Source: Neptunicella sp048268085 (GTDB lineage: Bacteria > Pseudomonadota > Gammaproteobacteria > Enterobacterales > Alteromonadaceae). Taken from it: a stretch of 64,000 nucleotides of DNA. The stretch spans positions 74,199 through 138,198 of the forward strand of contig NZ_JBLWWF010000011.1 of the NCBI RefSeq assembly GCF_048268085.1, given 5' to 3'. The translations under genes were made by a program, and so were the position numbers. Below are positions 33,932 to 43,030 of the stretch, in pieces (the first letter of the stretch is position 1; every line of letters starts with the position of its first letter). The notes under the pieces are model-generated. The model was given only the letters and a program-made list of their open reading frames with translations. It was not told the origin of the DNA and searched no databases.

Positions 33932-35875
33932 TCAGTAACCAAATAGCAAGTTGTTTTTGACAATCAAATTATTCAATACAAGCTCATCGTTCCAACATAC
34001 AAACCAACAGTTAGTAACTAATTGCTCTAGAAGTTCATTGGAATCTTCGTCGTTAAGTGCTTTATCAAACAAAACTTTCTCAAGCTTCAATCCCCATTGT
34101 TTTTTCGTCTTTTGGTCGATATATGGGCAGGACATTGAATCTAGGAGCAGGTAACAAATCCTTGCGTCAAAACTAACTCGCTCTATCCTCTTAAGCCTTT
34201 TGTTTATCTCTTTAACAACACCAGCCTTGATTTGATTGTATTCCTCATGATTCTTTATATAAAACAAAACAGCTACTAAGTTGAAATAATCAAAACAGTC
34301 TTCTTTATCGATATATTCCGCAGCGCTGTGTTTTAAACCATCAAGTCCGAAGACTTCTTTCACTACTTTTGGTGATAAAAGATACTCACTTCCCATAGAA
34401 CTTGAGACACACAGCAAATTGGCAAATTCTATCGGCACAAAGAAACTGGCGTTGTTTTCTCTTTGAGTTACTACACAACTTTCAAAAAACTCTTTTATAA
34501 GCGAACTTACTTCTAAGACAATTGAATCTACTTCTTCAGGAAAGTGGTCTTTATAAAATTCGTGCAAAATGTTGCACATTGAACACAATTTGACACTATT
34601 GTTAGAAGTGGGAGATACGTTAAATAAATGGAACGCTATATCTAATAACGTTAACAGCGAGTTCTTAATGTCACTGAATTTGCTTTCCATAAACCAATCA
34701 TACTTTGTGACTTTTATGAGCTGGTTGTGTAAAGCTGAAATAACGTAACCACACATAACAGAATATGCTTTCTTATCCTGATAAGAGGCTGCCATTACTC
34801 TATCAATAAACTTCCTTTTTATTTGGCTTGGCTTTCTTAGTTCAACTAACCCGTCTTCTTTTCTTTCGAATATTGTTTTGAACAGCCATGAGATTGATTC
34901 ACCAGTTTGTAGTTTGGCTCTAGTAACACCTGTGATGAATGGTCTTTCACTCTTTACTGTTTTGTTTTCGTTAATGTGTAATTTATAAAACCGAAGCTTA
35001 CTTTGTAACACAGAAGATATTTTTTCTAATGCACCATCCTTTGAAGAAAAAATATAGTAGTCATCCACATAACGCTTAATATCATAGTCCACGCTAGGCT
35101 CTAGGCCATGCGTCTTTAATTCTTCGCATATCTCGTTGTCTATTGCTTGTAAAATAATTTCTGCAAATACCCTACTAACTTCGTTACCTATAATAATCCC
35201 ATTTGTTTCATTAAAGTTAGAACGCTGCATTAACTGGTCAAAAAATTTAGCGAAATCCGAATTGGATCTCGTCTCTTTTGCAAAGCTTTTTCCTTTGATA
35301 GCCCATGATATGGAATGCGTATAGATGTTCTCAAAAAACCTTGAAATATCCAGCGCCCAAAACTTCGAATACTTTCTTTCTAAAGCCAAAAATTCCTTAG
35401 ACTCGAAGAATTTATTTAGTCTTGTATAACTTTTATAGGCAAAATAAGTTGATGCGGGCTTTTCGTCGAGATTCTGTGCCAAGGTCTCGTTGTAATAACA
35501 AACTGTAGATACTTTATAAGGTGCTCTAATTGAAAACGCACTATTGGTGGTATGATTGATAATTCGCTTTTCAAACGTCTGATATAAATCAACCATTTGG
35601 TTTTGTGACGCAGGGTGAAGTATACCTAAATGTCTTAATCCACCGTTTGATTTTAAGATTGAGTACTTTAAAGGTACGAAATCTTTTTCTTCCGATTTAG
35701 AAATAAATATGCACTCAATTATCTTCTTTTTGAAATCGCTAGAGATCTCTGACTTGTGATATTGATCCATATGCTTGTAAAACCAATAATTACTAAAAAT
35801 TATTGGAACATCTTCTGGAGATGTCTCAGATAGCAATACCCTGTTGAAGTCATTCTTTTTGATTATTGATTTCAT
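33932..35875 (-). CDS. drt3b: Antiphage reverse transcriptase, Drt3b-like
   Basis: A 647-residue protein. Reverse-transcriptase motifs: KFWALDISRFFENIY (first catalytic Asp about 176), IIIGNEVSRVFAEI, and KRYVDDYYIF (YVDD about 269-272), then about 300 residues of helical C-terminal domain without recognised motif. ATG 35875 has TGGAG upstream and lies two bases after the preceding RT gene. It lacks maturase or retron features. Two co-directional RTs of about 420 and 650 residues match DRT type 3 (UG3+UG8), which protects against phage. Assignment rests on architecture; sequence comparison not possible here. Confidence 0.75.
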   Translation of the reverse strand: MKSIIKKNDFNRVLLSETSPEDVPIIFSNYWFYKHMDQYHKSEISSDFKKKIIECIFISKSEEKDFVPLKYSILKSNGGLRHLGILHPASQNQMVDLYQTFEKRIINHTTNSAFSIRAPYKVSTVCYYNETLAQNLDEKPASTYFAYKSYTRLNKFFESKEFLALERKYSKFWALDISRFFENIYTHSISWAIKGKSFAKETRSNSDFAKFFDQLMQRSNFNETNGIIIGNEVSRVFAEIILQAIDNEICEELKTHGLEPSVDYDIKRYVDDYYIFSSKDGALEKISSVLQSKLRFYKLHINENKTVKSERPFITGVTRAKLQTGESISWLFKTIFERKEDGLVELRKPSQIKRKFIDRVMAASYQDKKAYSVMCGYVISALHNQLIKVTKYDWFMESKFSDIKNSLLTLLDIAFHLFNVSPTSNNSVKLCSMCNILHEFYKDHFPEEVDSIVLEVSSLIKEFFESCVVTQRENNASFFVPIEFANLLCVSSSMGSEYLLSPKVVKEVFGLDGLKHSAAEYIDKEDCFDYFNLVAVLFYIKNHEEYNQIKAGVVKEINKRLKRIERVSFDARICYLLLDSMSCPYIDQKTKKQWGLKLEKVLFDKALNDEDSNELLEQLVTNCWFVCWNDELVLNNLIVKNNLLFGY

Positions 35876-35877
35876 CG

Positions 35878-37140
35878 TTAGCTCCAAGCCTTCTTTATTT
35901 CAGCGAAGTCCTGATAGCTGAACCTGCAAAACTCCCTTTCTCTGAATCCCCGCGTAAAGCTATGCTTGGCAAGCCCTTTTCTAGTGTTAAATGAAAGAGA
36001 GCGTTTGATTCTTTTACTTAACTTTGAGCGCTTACCGAACAACAAGTTCTGATAAAAACTATCAAGTTCCTTTAACCCTTGATATTGATCTATGAAGTTG
36101 TAGTTGTGGTAAATACCAGAGTAAACATTTGGAGCACTAGAAGAGCTTTCTAAAAGAAAATTCTTGGTTAAGAACTTCAGTCTTTTATTTAGTAACTCTA
36201 TATCTGGTTGACTCGCTTGTTCGGATGATAAAACAGCGGTAAAGCTTCTAATGACGCGCTTTTTTATTTTATTTATTTTATTAGGTGCAATTGATACTTC
36301 GACATTCCGCCTTTTGAACTCAACATTCTTACCTACCGTTTCTTCATTTTTTTCGATATGAAATTCATAACCAAGAAAGTCGAACGAAGTGATCTTATAT
36401 ATTTTGTTTGAGGCTTTCTCAACTTGAGAGAAAAATACTTTTTCACCTGTATTATGAAACTCCAAGGCTTGTGGTAAACCTGATTCAGCAAGCTTTTGTT
36501 TCATCAGGCTTTTGTTTAAAGTAGGTGTAGATATGACAATGATATCGTCAACAAACCTTGCGTAAAAAAGGACCTCCTTCATAGAGCGTATCTTTTCGTC
36601 GAAATGGCACATCATTAGTTCAGATAGAGCTGAACTTATTCCTAATCCCCTTGGTAGACCCTTTGTTCCTATTAAATTTAGCTCTTGAAATAGAGCCTCT
36701 AAAATCCTTAGGGTCTTAGTGCTTAATATTGAGTCAGACTTTAACTTTCTTAAGATTTCTCTTCTATCAAATGATTCGTAAAAAGATTTAATATCCAAAC
36801 GATGTACGGAATAGTTATATGAATCTTTGAGGTGGGATAACAGGAGTTGGATATTAGAATTTCTGTCGTTACATCGAGTGTTGTAATTTCTCTGAATGTT
36901 ACCAACTAGTAGGTTATGAGCCAAAATCGCCTTTGGCTGTTTTATTGTCCAAGCATTTTTCCCCTTAATTTTTATCTTGTCTATAGCACCGCCCCAGATG
37001 GTGTTTGATTTGATATCGACAACGGCAGAAGTCGCTATTGAGTTGAGAGTTAAAGATTTTTTAAACTCACTTATTTTTAGGAGATTTCTATATCTGACCG
37101 CCTTTCTTAAATTTCCAGCAACATATGCTTTTTCGTTCAC
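35878..37140 (-). CDS. drt3a: Antiphage reverse transcriptase, Drt3a-like
   Basis: A 420-residue RT. HRLDIKSFYESFDR (Asp116), GLPRGLGISSALSELMM and YARFVDDIIV (FVDD about 196-199) are palm motifs; LGYEFHI follows. The C-terminus is basic (LFGKRSKLSKRIKRS). GTG 37140 is the start, with AAGGAGG a few bases upstream. It precedes the second RT with a two-base gap, so both are co-transcribed. By order and size it is Drt3a, the RT that copies the ncRNA template. The 150 bases upstream carry its promoter region; no clear -35/-10 pair stands out. Confidence 0.75.
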   Translation of the reverse strand: MNEKAYVAGNLRKAVRYRNLLKISEFKKSLTLNSIATSAVVDIKSNTIWGGAIDKIKIKGKNAWTIKQPKAILAHNLLVGNIQRNYNTRCNDRNSNIQLLLSHLKDSYNYSVHRLDIKSFYESFDRREILRKLKSDSILSTKTLRILEALFQELNLIGTKGLPRGLGISSALSELMMCHFDEKIRSMKEVLFYARFVDDIIVISTPTLNKSLMKQKLAESGLPQALEFHNTGEKVFFSQVEKASNKIYKITSFDFLGYEFHIEKNEETVGKNVEFKRRNVEVSIAPNKINKIKKRVIRSFTAVLSSEQASQPDIELLNKRLKFLTKNFLLESSSSAPNVYSGIYHNYNFIDQYQGLKELDSFYQNLLFGKRSKLSKRIKRSLSFNTRKGLAKHSFTRGFREREFCRFSYQDFAEIKKAWS

Positions 37141-37290
37141 ATGACCTCCTTATCCTTACCAAGATATTTTTCTTAAAGTACCAAATAATTGTTTGGGCTT
37201 AAGACGCTTACAAGTGGTTACTCACAACATACAAAATTCATTGCCAATTCACCAGAAAAAACAATAAATTACTCAACCAAAAGGATTTTG

Positions 37291-38244
37291 TTAAAACAAC
37301 CCACTACCACCTTCAGCAGAAGGATGAGTCGCTTCATAAACTTCAGATAATTTTTTACGGCTAACATGAGTGTATAGCTGGGTAGTGAGGATACTGGCAT
37401 GGCCTAACATTTCTTGAATGTGGCGAAGGTCAGCACCATTATCAAGCATCGTAGTTGCGGTGTTGTGGCGGTAAAGGTGGCACGCACCTGAACGGTCAAA
37501 CCCGGCTAACTTAACGTATTGAGAGGCCATATCTGAAAGTTTTCCCGGCACATATCGTTTGCCATTGTTAGCCAGAAACAATGCCTTTCCTGAACCGATG
37601 AATGCAAACATTGGTCGGATTTTACCTATGTAAAATGCCAACCATTCACAACCACGGGTGCTGATTGGCACCAATCGTTCTTTCTTACCTTTGCCATGAA
37701 CTCGAACCAGTTTACTGCTGAAGTCAATGTCATCGAGATTAAGTTTTACTAATTCACCCCGTCTTATGCCTGTTGCAAAAAATGTTTCTAGAATTGCGCG
37801 GTCTCGTAATCCTTTAATCCCAAACAACAGTGGCTGTTCTAAAATGGTTTCTATTTCTTTAACCGAATAGAGTGACTTGGGTATTTGCTCCCCTTTCGAA
37901 GGTAGTTCAATGTTCGCAAGCGTATTGGTAGTTAGTAATTTCTTGATATACATATACTTCACAAACGTTTTTACGAATGTGAGTAAATTTCGTTTTTGTG
38001 CGGGGCTTAAGGGTTGGTTATCTAATGCTTTCCGATATGCATTTAAATAAGCTGCATAGTCATCCATCAAATCCAAATCAATTTGATCAATACGAGTAAC
38101 GTTGCGGTCTAAACACCAAAGAAAAAACTTCTTAAGACCGCCACGTTTTCCGCGCACCGTATCTGAGCTTTGCCCCTTTGCAAGACAAAGCTCAAAGTAG
38201 TACGTGGCACAGCGCCAGATACGTTTAGTGGAAGGCTTGACCAT
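37291..38244 (-). CDS. XerC/D-like tyrosine recombinase
   Basis: A 317-residue site-specific recombinase. N-terminal SAM-like core-binding domain (to about 110) and catalytic domain with Arg in GIRRGEL (about 161), HLYRH (256-260), LGHAS (His282) and the nucleophile in QLYTHVS (Tyr291). Its start overlaps the primase-like gene by 20 bases. Recombinase of this size often resolves or integrates circular DNA; here it is tied to an IS21 operon. Confidence 0.88.
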   Translation of the reverse strand: MVKPSTKRIWRCATYYFELCLAKGQSSDTVRGKRGGLKKFFLWCLDRNVTRIDQIDLDLMDDYAAYLNAYRKALDNQPLSPAQKRNLLTFVKTFVKYMYIKKLLTTNTLANIELPSKGEQIPKSLYSVKEIETILEQPLLFGIKGLRDRAILETFFATGIRRGELVKLNLDDIDFSSKLVRVHGKGKKERLVPISTRGCEWLAFYIGKIRPMFAFIGSGKALFLANNGKRYVPGKLSDMASQYVKLAGFDRSGACHLYRHNTATTMLDNGADLRHIQEMLGHASILTTQLYTHVSRKKLSEVYEATHPSAEGGSGLF

Positions 38245-38716
38245 GCATCAACTCTTTGGCAAATGCCATTCCAACATCAACAAACGCTTTAGGCTCTGGT
38301 TTATGCCAATAGACTACAGACTTATCACCGTTGCGCAATCGGCCTACTCGATGCCCAACCGCAGAAATAATACTGCCGTTGTTATCCACCATTGGTATCA
38401 CAATACAACCCCGAAATAGTTCATGACCTGTAGGTCGAACTAGACCGCAACGTTGCAAACTACCACGTATTTCAGCTCCCTCTGGTGATTTAGCTTTAGG
38501 AATGTTTTTGCCCAAGGTGCGATCACAATATCCGATACTCAACTCTGTAATAAACTCATTATCAATACAGCAATTATTGCCCACAAACTGCTGCGCAAAA
38601 GGGCTATCCTGATAACGCTGCTGGTAATATTCAAATGCCTGTTGAATATGTAAATTGTCTAAATTTACCTGTCCCAATACCTGCATATAAGAAGATTGTT
38701 GTTCTGAAATACTCAT
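38225..38716 (-). CDS. DnaG catalytic-core N-terminal-like protein (no Toprim)
   Basis: 163 residues. FITELSIGYCDRT, RGSLQRCGLVRPTG, LFRGCIVIPMVDNNGSIISAVGHRV and VVYWHKP match the Toprim_N region of DnaG primase (pattern IGYAPD ... FRGRVMFPI.D..G.VI.FGGR). Neither the zinc-binding CHC2 nor the catalytic Toprim acidic motifs are present, so primase activity is doubtful; a DNA-binding or adaptor role is possible. It overlaps istB by 4 bases (ATGA). Confidence 0.65.
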   Translation of the reverse strand: MSISEQQSSYMQVLGQVNLDNLHIQQAFEYYQQRYQDSPFAQQFVGNNCCIDNEFITELSIGYCDRTLGKNIPKAKSPEGAEIRGSLQRCGLVRPTGHELFRGCIVIPMVDNNGSIISAVGHRVGRLRNGDKSVVYWHKPEPKAFVDVGMAFAKELMHGQAFH

Positions 38717-39468
38717 TTTCCACCTCCATTTACACCGAGCTTCTTACGAATAGAACCTCCCAATTTGCGATCAATGAGATGTGCATTGTGAACAATACGA
38801 TCTAACACTGAGTCGGCAATCGTGGGGTCCCCAAAAGCTTCGTACCAACTCGACATCGGATACTGAGAGGTAATAATCAGTGAGCCTTTTTGATCACGTG
38901 ATTCAATAAACTCAAATAACAAATGCCTTTGAGCAGTACTTAACGGGGCAACGCCCCAATCATCAATTACAATGACTGAAGCACGGTTGAGTTTTTTACA
39001 ATACTGCGTAAACCGCTCTTCTTTATCCGCTGCCGTTAAGAGCAATAGCAGCTCGTTATAGCGGAAGAAGAGAACACTCAAGCCTGTCATGATGACTTTG
39101 TTAGCAAGAGCGCAAGCTAAATGTGTTTTTCCTGACCCTGTAGGGCCAGTGAATACAACATGTTGATTGTTTCGAAGCCAATGTAACTCCGCCAAATCCT
39201 CGACTTTGGCTGGTTCTAAACCGGGATGGAGTTTGTAATCAATCATGCCAATTACAGCATTAGGCCAACGTAACTTAGCCTGCCGCTGAAGCGTTTTAAT
39301 GCGTTTGTTTAGTGTTGATGACTCTTCTGCTGATAGCAGATGGTCAAGTCGAGCTAAAAAGCTCTTACTATCGAAAGCCTTCGAAGAAAATTGCACTTCT
39401 AATGCTGCCATTACACCTGTCAATTTGAGTTTCACGCATTTATCAATCACATTGTCTCTAAGCTTCAT
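38713..39468 (-). CDS. istB: IS21-family ATPase IstB
   Basis: A 251-residue AAA+ ATPase, relative of DnaA/DnaC: Walker A FTGPTGSGKTHLA, Walker B VIVIDDWG, sensor region LIITSQYP. ATG 39468 has GGAGG upstream and overlaps the end of istA by 11 bases. IstB assembles on DNA and stimulates the IstA transposase and target selection. Confidence 0.92.
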   Translation of the reverse strand: MKLRDNVIDKCVKLKLTGVMAALEVQFSSKAFDSKSFLARLDHLLSAEESSTLNKRIKTLQRQAKLRWPNAVIGMIDYKLHPGLEPAKVEDLAELHWLRNNQHVVFTGPTGSGKTHLACALANKVIMTGLSVLFFRYNELLLLLTAADKEERFTQYCKKLNRASVIVIDDWGVAPLSTAQRHLLFEFIESRDQKGSLIITSQYPMSSWYEAFGDPTIADSVLDRIVHNAHLIDRKLGGSIRKKLGVNGGGK

Positions 39469-41011
39469 GAGAACCTCCGTAGTAATCACTACCTCGCACA
39501 TTTTCATGAGCTGCGATATATGCAGGTAGATTTTCGATGCCGTCTTGCTCGTCCTGAGCACGCAAAACTAACTCAACATCAGACACACTCAACATGTCAT
39601 GTTGAAGCGCATATTCACACGCATCATCAAGCACATTGCTGCCTTTTTTATTACTGAGTTTAATCAGCGCTCGGCAACGTTTTCCAATGGCACGAGAGCG
39701 CGGGTTATTTACCTTGGAGTACCAAAGCTCAACTAGCTGGCTAACATGTGATCCAGATTCAACAGCCCATGCCAGATTTTTATCCATATCATTACTTTCA
39801 AAATCAGCAAGGTGATCAGGATGCATGTGTTCTTTGAGAATAGTGCTGCCCATAGGATCATCAACTAGTTCGTGTTCTGCAACAAGCTGATGCAAATGTA
39901 CAACGCGAATATGGGTGAGCGTGGCGTATACCTCAACTTGTTCGCCATGAATCATCCAAGGGACCGAATATTCATGATGACGATATTTAACCGTGTACTC
40001 TGGTGACACTTGCTGCATCATTTTCTGAACAATCATGTCAAAATCAGCATAAGGAAGTGAATTCAGGGCACTTTTCTCGTTCTTGTCAAACAAGTCATTA
40101 CGTGAGAAATCTAAGCCTTGGAAATTTAAGTTATTCAGCACTTCAACTTCTTTGGCCAAATGTTGATTAACTTCCTTCAGATTAAAAAATTCCCAGTCCT
40201 GATTCATCGGAATGATAACGCGCTGAGTGACGAACTTAACGCCTAATTCCGCAAGCGATTTATCTTGTGGACGACCTACACGACAACTATCCATCAGACA
40301 ATTGTAATGTTCTCCAAAGGCGCTTACGTTCTCAACAAATGTAGGAATAAGCCCCGGTTGTGAAACCAGTGCTTTGGCATTGTCCATGACGACCACTTCG
40401 GTAGCACCACCGTAGTACATGAACATACGACGCATAGATTCAATCCAATCAGCCGTGGTTTCACCGGGTGTGGCAAAGGCAAAAATCTTTTGGCTAGAGC
40501 CGAGCACTGCAACAAAGACTTTAGCCCAGACCTTTTCACCGTTTAGGTTGTAGCTGACTTTGGTCCCAGCATAGTCGATATAAACGACTTCACCTGCGGC
40601 ATGAAGCTGCTTCATGGAAAGCTTACAGCGTTTCAAGATTTTCTTGAGGGTGCGACAAAAGTGCGAATAGCTCATTGCCGACATCGGATCTTCTGCTTTG
40701 TACTCAATGTACAGCACAGTTATCGATTTTCGTTTACCTTTCTCCTTGGTGCGCTCTCCCACAATATATTGAATTTTTGGAATACGCGTTTTAACGTTTT
40801 TCAAAACATCAGGAAACAACAGCTTAACAAGCGCATCGTCGTTGAGCTGTTCAGCTAAAAGGTGATCGACATCGTACTTTTCACAACGCTTGTTAAGTCG
40901 CACCATCGAAGACGGTGAAACGTTAGCAAACTCTGCTTGTTTACGAATAGTAATATCGGGCAATACGCATTTTGCGCGAATTGCTGCCCGGATTTGATTT
41001 GGTTGTAACAT
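39458..41011 (-). CDS. istA: IS21-family DDE transposase IstA
   Basis: A 517-residue transposase. An N-terminal helix-turn-helix (FANVSPSSMVRLNKR) and an rve catalytic core with Asp in VVYIDYAG (146), Asp in VVMDNAK (210) and Glu in KSLAELGV (255), followed by a Mu C-terminal-like beta domain (YTVKYRHHEYSVPW). All three acidic residues are there, so it may be active. Upstream at 41062-41091 lies an inverted repeat CAAGAAA/TTTCTTG, perhaps its operator or part of an end. Confidence 0.92.
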   Translation of the reverse strand: MLQPNQIRAAIRAKCVLPDITIRKQAEFANVSPSSMVRLNKRCEKYDVDHLLAEQLNDDALVKLLFPDVLKNVKTRIPKIQYIVGERTKEKGKRKSITVLYIEYKAEDPMSAMSYSHFCRTLKKILKRCKLSMKQLHAAGEVVYIDYAGTKVSYNLNGEKVWAKVFVAVLGSSQKIFAFATPGETTADWIESMRRMFMYYGGATEVVVMDNAKALVSQPGLIPTFVENVSAFGEHYNCLMDSCRVGRPQDKSLAELGVKFVTQRVIIPMNQDWEFFNLKEVNQHLAKEVEVLNNLNFQGLDFSRNDLFDKNEKSALNSLPYADFDMIVQKMMQQVSPEYTVKYRHHEYSVPWMIHGEQVEVYATLTHIRVVHLHQLVAEHELVDDPMGSTILKEHMHPDHLADFESNDMDKNLAWAVESGSHVSQLVELWYSKVNNPRSRAIGKRCRALIKLSNKKGSNVLDDACEYALQHDMLSVSDVELVLRAQDEQDGIENLPAYIAAHENVRGSDYYGGSHEA

Positions 41012-41061
41012 GTTTTTTATACCTTTATTCTTCTAAAATAAAGGCACAGAGGGGCAGACAA

Positions 41062-41091
41062 GAAAATTAGGTTAATTTCTTGACAGATAGC
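41062..41091 (-). promoter_or_regulatory. Inverted repeat upstream of istA
   Basis: GACAAGAAAATTA, GG, TTAATTTCTTGAC: imperfect 12-13-bp arms, 50 bases before the istA start on the - strand. Could be an autoregulatory operator or an internal transposase site. Confidence 0.4.
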
Positions 41092-41231
41092 CCACTTACA
41101 ACGACACTTAAAGCATCATCTCGTTCAAAGATGTTTTTCAAAAGCCCTAGAGTTACAGCTCGTGATGGGCTTTTGTCGTTTCTGCGCCAAATAAATTTTT
41201 ACTACTAATACTGCTTAGTTTGTTAAGTTAA

Positions 41232-41498
41232 CTATTCATCGTCTTGTTCCTTCTTAAATGCTTGCTCAGCTAAAAATTCCGCCACGTCTTTTACTAAGGC
41301 AAACTTGCCGCGACGGTGTGGCATTTCAAATGTTTGTACTGGAAATACACCTCGTAATATCGCCTGTTTAACAGCATCTACTGAACGAAAATTCAATGCT
41401 CGATGTAATTGCTTTAGCGTTAAAATTGGCGAGCCATGAAGCTTTAATAAGTCAGCTTCAAGGGCTTTTTCCAGCTCCTGTTTTTCAGTCTCACTCAA
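41232..41498 (-). CDS. Small helix-turn-helix-like protein of the IS21-like element
   Basis: 88 residues, TTG start. ILTLKQLHRALNFRSVDAVKQAILRG followed by FEMPHRRGKFALVKDVAEFLAEQ looks like a short winged-helix/excisionase-type DNA-binding protein. It lies upstream of istA, same direction, 220 bases away. A regulator or excision-directing factor for the operon is plausible. Family not identified with certainty. Confidence 0.55.
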   Translation of the reverse strand: MSETEKQELEKALEADLLKLHGSPILTLKQLHRALNFRSVDAVKQAILRGVFPVQTFEMPHRRGKFALVKDVAEFLAEQAFKKEQDDE

Positions 41499-41613
41499 GT
41501 TAAGTCACTCTCCTTTTGGTAATAATCGGGACTTTTAGCCTAGAATTAGATTTAAGCCAGATCTACGTCAGGTGAACAGGAGCAATTAATTGAGTTTTTT
41601 ATGAGGTAACCAC

Positions 41614-42591
41614 TTGATAAGTAATAAGAATGTTATTTATCGAAATTTGGAAAAAATCATGAATATTGGCGAAAACCCATATACTTCTATCAAAAATAAA
41701 TATAGGAAAAGTTTAAATAGACATTCAATTCGTCAATACAAACGCTTGCGCACAAGCTTAAAGCGGGTATTCACACAGGTTAAATTTCAGGATTATTTAG
41801 CGTTAAAAGGCTATAAAACGATTGCAGAATTGCTCAGAAATATAAGTCTAGCCGAACGCCACAGCTACTCTGATCCTACCCGTATCGACAAATTTATCAG
41901 TGATAGTGAGTATAGAAGCGGCTATTGGTATAAATTGGCAAATGGCCAGTCTATTACCTCTCAAGCAAAATTTTTCCAAATAAACGATGCTTTAGGGTTT
42001 TATGATGTGTTTGGTTATGTTCATTACTTCTGGAATTTATTAAATCGAGAAGTCAGAGTTCCCAATTGCGCTTTTCAGTTGCCAGTCGTAATGAAAAAGA
42101 GAATATTTAAAACGCATCATTTTTCAAACGGTCTAACTACAGAAGCGTTTATCAACAACCTAAAACAAATAAATCCTATTCAACTCGAAACCCTGTATGA
42201 CATAAAATCCTTTGATTCATTGCTCGCACTAATGGTGATGTGTATTGCTCATCAATATCGTGGGGGTAAAAAAGTAAGTCGTAAAGTAGAAAAATATCTT
42301 TATGCGCAATTTCTTTATCTGATGGTATTCAAATACAACATCAGACTAATTGAGGAGCTTTACCTTTATATTTTCTTTTCCCTTGAATCCAACTCATTAT
42401 TCAAAACTAAAAATATTAAAAAATCATTAGAAATTGAGCAATTATTTACTGACAAAACTTTCGTTGAATCACTTACCTCATCAGCCAACTTAATAAATGA
42501 AAAAGTACAAGAGAAAACGATCAGCCAAAAGATTATGACATATTTAGATAGGCAAACGAATCACCCTTACTTTCATGCTTATGATAAATAA
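41614..42591 (+). CDS. Unrecognised protein, 325 aa
   Basis: TTG start at 41614 with GAGG eight bases before it. Basic N-terminus (KNKYRKSLNRHSIRQYKRLRTSLKRVF) suggests nucleic-acid binding; the middle contains GYWYKLANGQSITSQAKFFQIND and is otherwise helical and Lys/Leu-rich. No family recognised. It is divergent from the IS21-like operon, very AT-rich, and may be cargo or an element-encoded regulator. Confidence 0.55.
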   Translation: MISNKNVIYRNLEKIMNIGENPYTSIKNKYRKSLNRHSIRQYKRLRTSLKRVFTQVKFQDYLALKGYKTIAELLRNISLAERHSYSDPTRIDKFISDSEYRSGYWYKLANGQSITSQAKFFQINDALGFYDVFGYVHYFWNLLNREVRVPNCAFQLPVVMKKRIFKTHHFSNGLTTEAFINNLKQINPIQLETLYDIKSFDSLLALMVMCIAHQYRGGKKVSRKVEKYLYAQFLYLMVFKYNIRLIEELYLYIFFSLESNSLFKTKNIKKSLEIEQLFTDKTFVESLTSSANLINEKVQEKTISQKIMTYLDRQTNHPYFHAYDK

Positions 42592-43030
42592 CTATGATTA
42601 TTGAACTAAGCACTAATTAATTTTCGATCAATTATTTCTGTTTCGTTCACATGCCATTATTGTTTCAGGGATATCAACTTAGCTGTGTCACTTAGATGAA
42701 ATCAGGTATGTCTTTTTAGGGTAATATATAGTTGTAAAATGACGTGATAATGGCACTTAAATACCATAGAGATGAAACACAAAAAGCTATCGGACTGAAA
42801 CAATAATGGTATGTAAATGAAGCATACACCAATAGGTGTAGCTGAATTAATTATAATAAAAATAAATAGTTAGGTGATCTTTAAGATCCCAACATCAGGC
42901 TAGCACGACTATTTGTGAAAGACTATTTCTTCATCAACCCCCACCTCTTTTGAACAATCAATTCTTGGCAAATCTCAATCGGATTTCGTAGTGTTATCAC
43001 CTCAATTTTATCGATAAGGCGGATAACAAT
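42592..43030. other. 439-base non-coding stretch with an inverted repeat
   Basis: No supported ORF. It contains the 19-bp inverted repeat listed separately and ends with the ribosome site AAGGCGG of the next gene. The right half shows scattered short hairpins such as GGTGATCTTTAAGATCC (42873-42889). Possibly a regulatory region or a buried element end. Confidence 0.5.
42650..42813. repeat. Inverted repeat pair, 19-bp arms 126 bases apart
   Basis: CATGCCATTATTGTTTCAG (42650-42668) and CTGAAACAATAATGGTATG (42795-42813) match in inverse with one mismatch. A related ATAATGGCAC/AATACCAT pair lies inside. Could be ends of a small element or a long-range RNA stem. Confidence 0.6.

Larger units (their letters stand above)
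37291..41498 (-). mobile_element. IS21-like element with added primase-like and tyrosine recombinase genes
   Basis: Five genes in one direction: a small DNA-binding-like protein, istA, istB, a DnaG-core-like protein and a tyrosine recombinase. istA/istB/primase/recombinase overlap each other by 4-20 bases, so they are one operon. I could not find matching terminal inverted repeats, so the outer limits are unknown; the DRT3 locus to the left and the three unknown genes to the right may be cargo. Confidence 0.65.

Noticed and set aside
33932..37140. Retron or group II intron
   Set aside because: No msr/msd layout upstream of the RTs, no maturase or intron domain V/VI; two RTs argue for a DRT.
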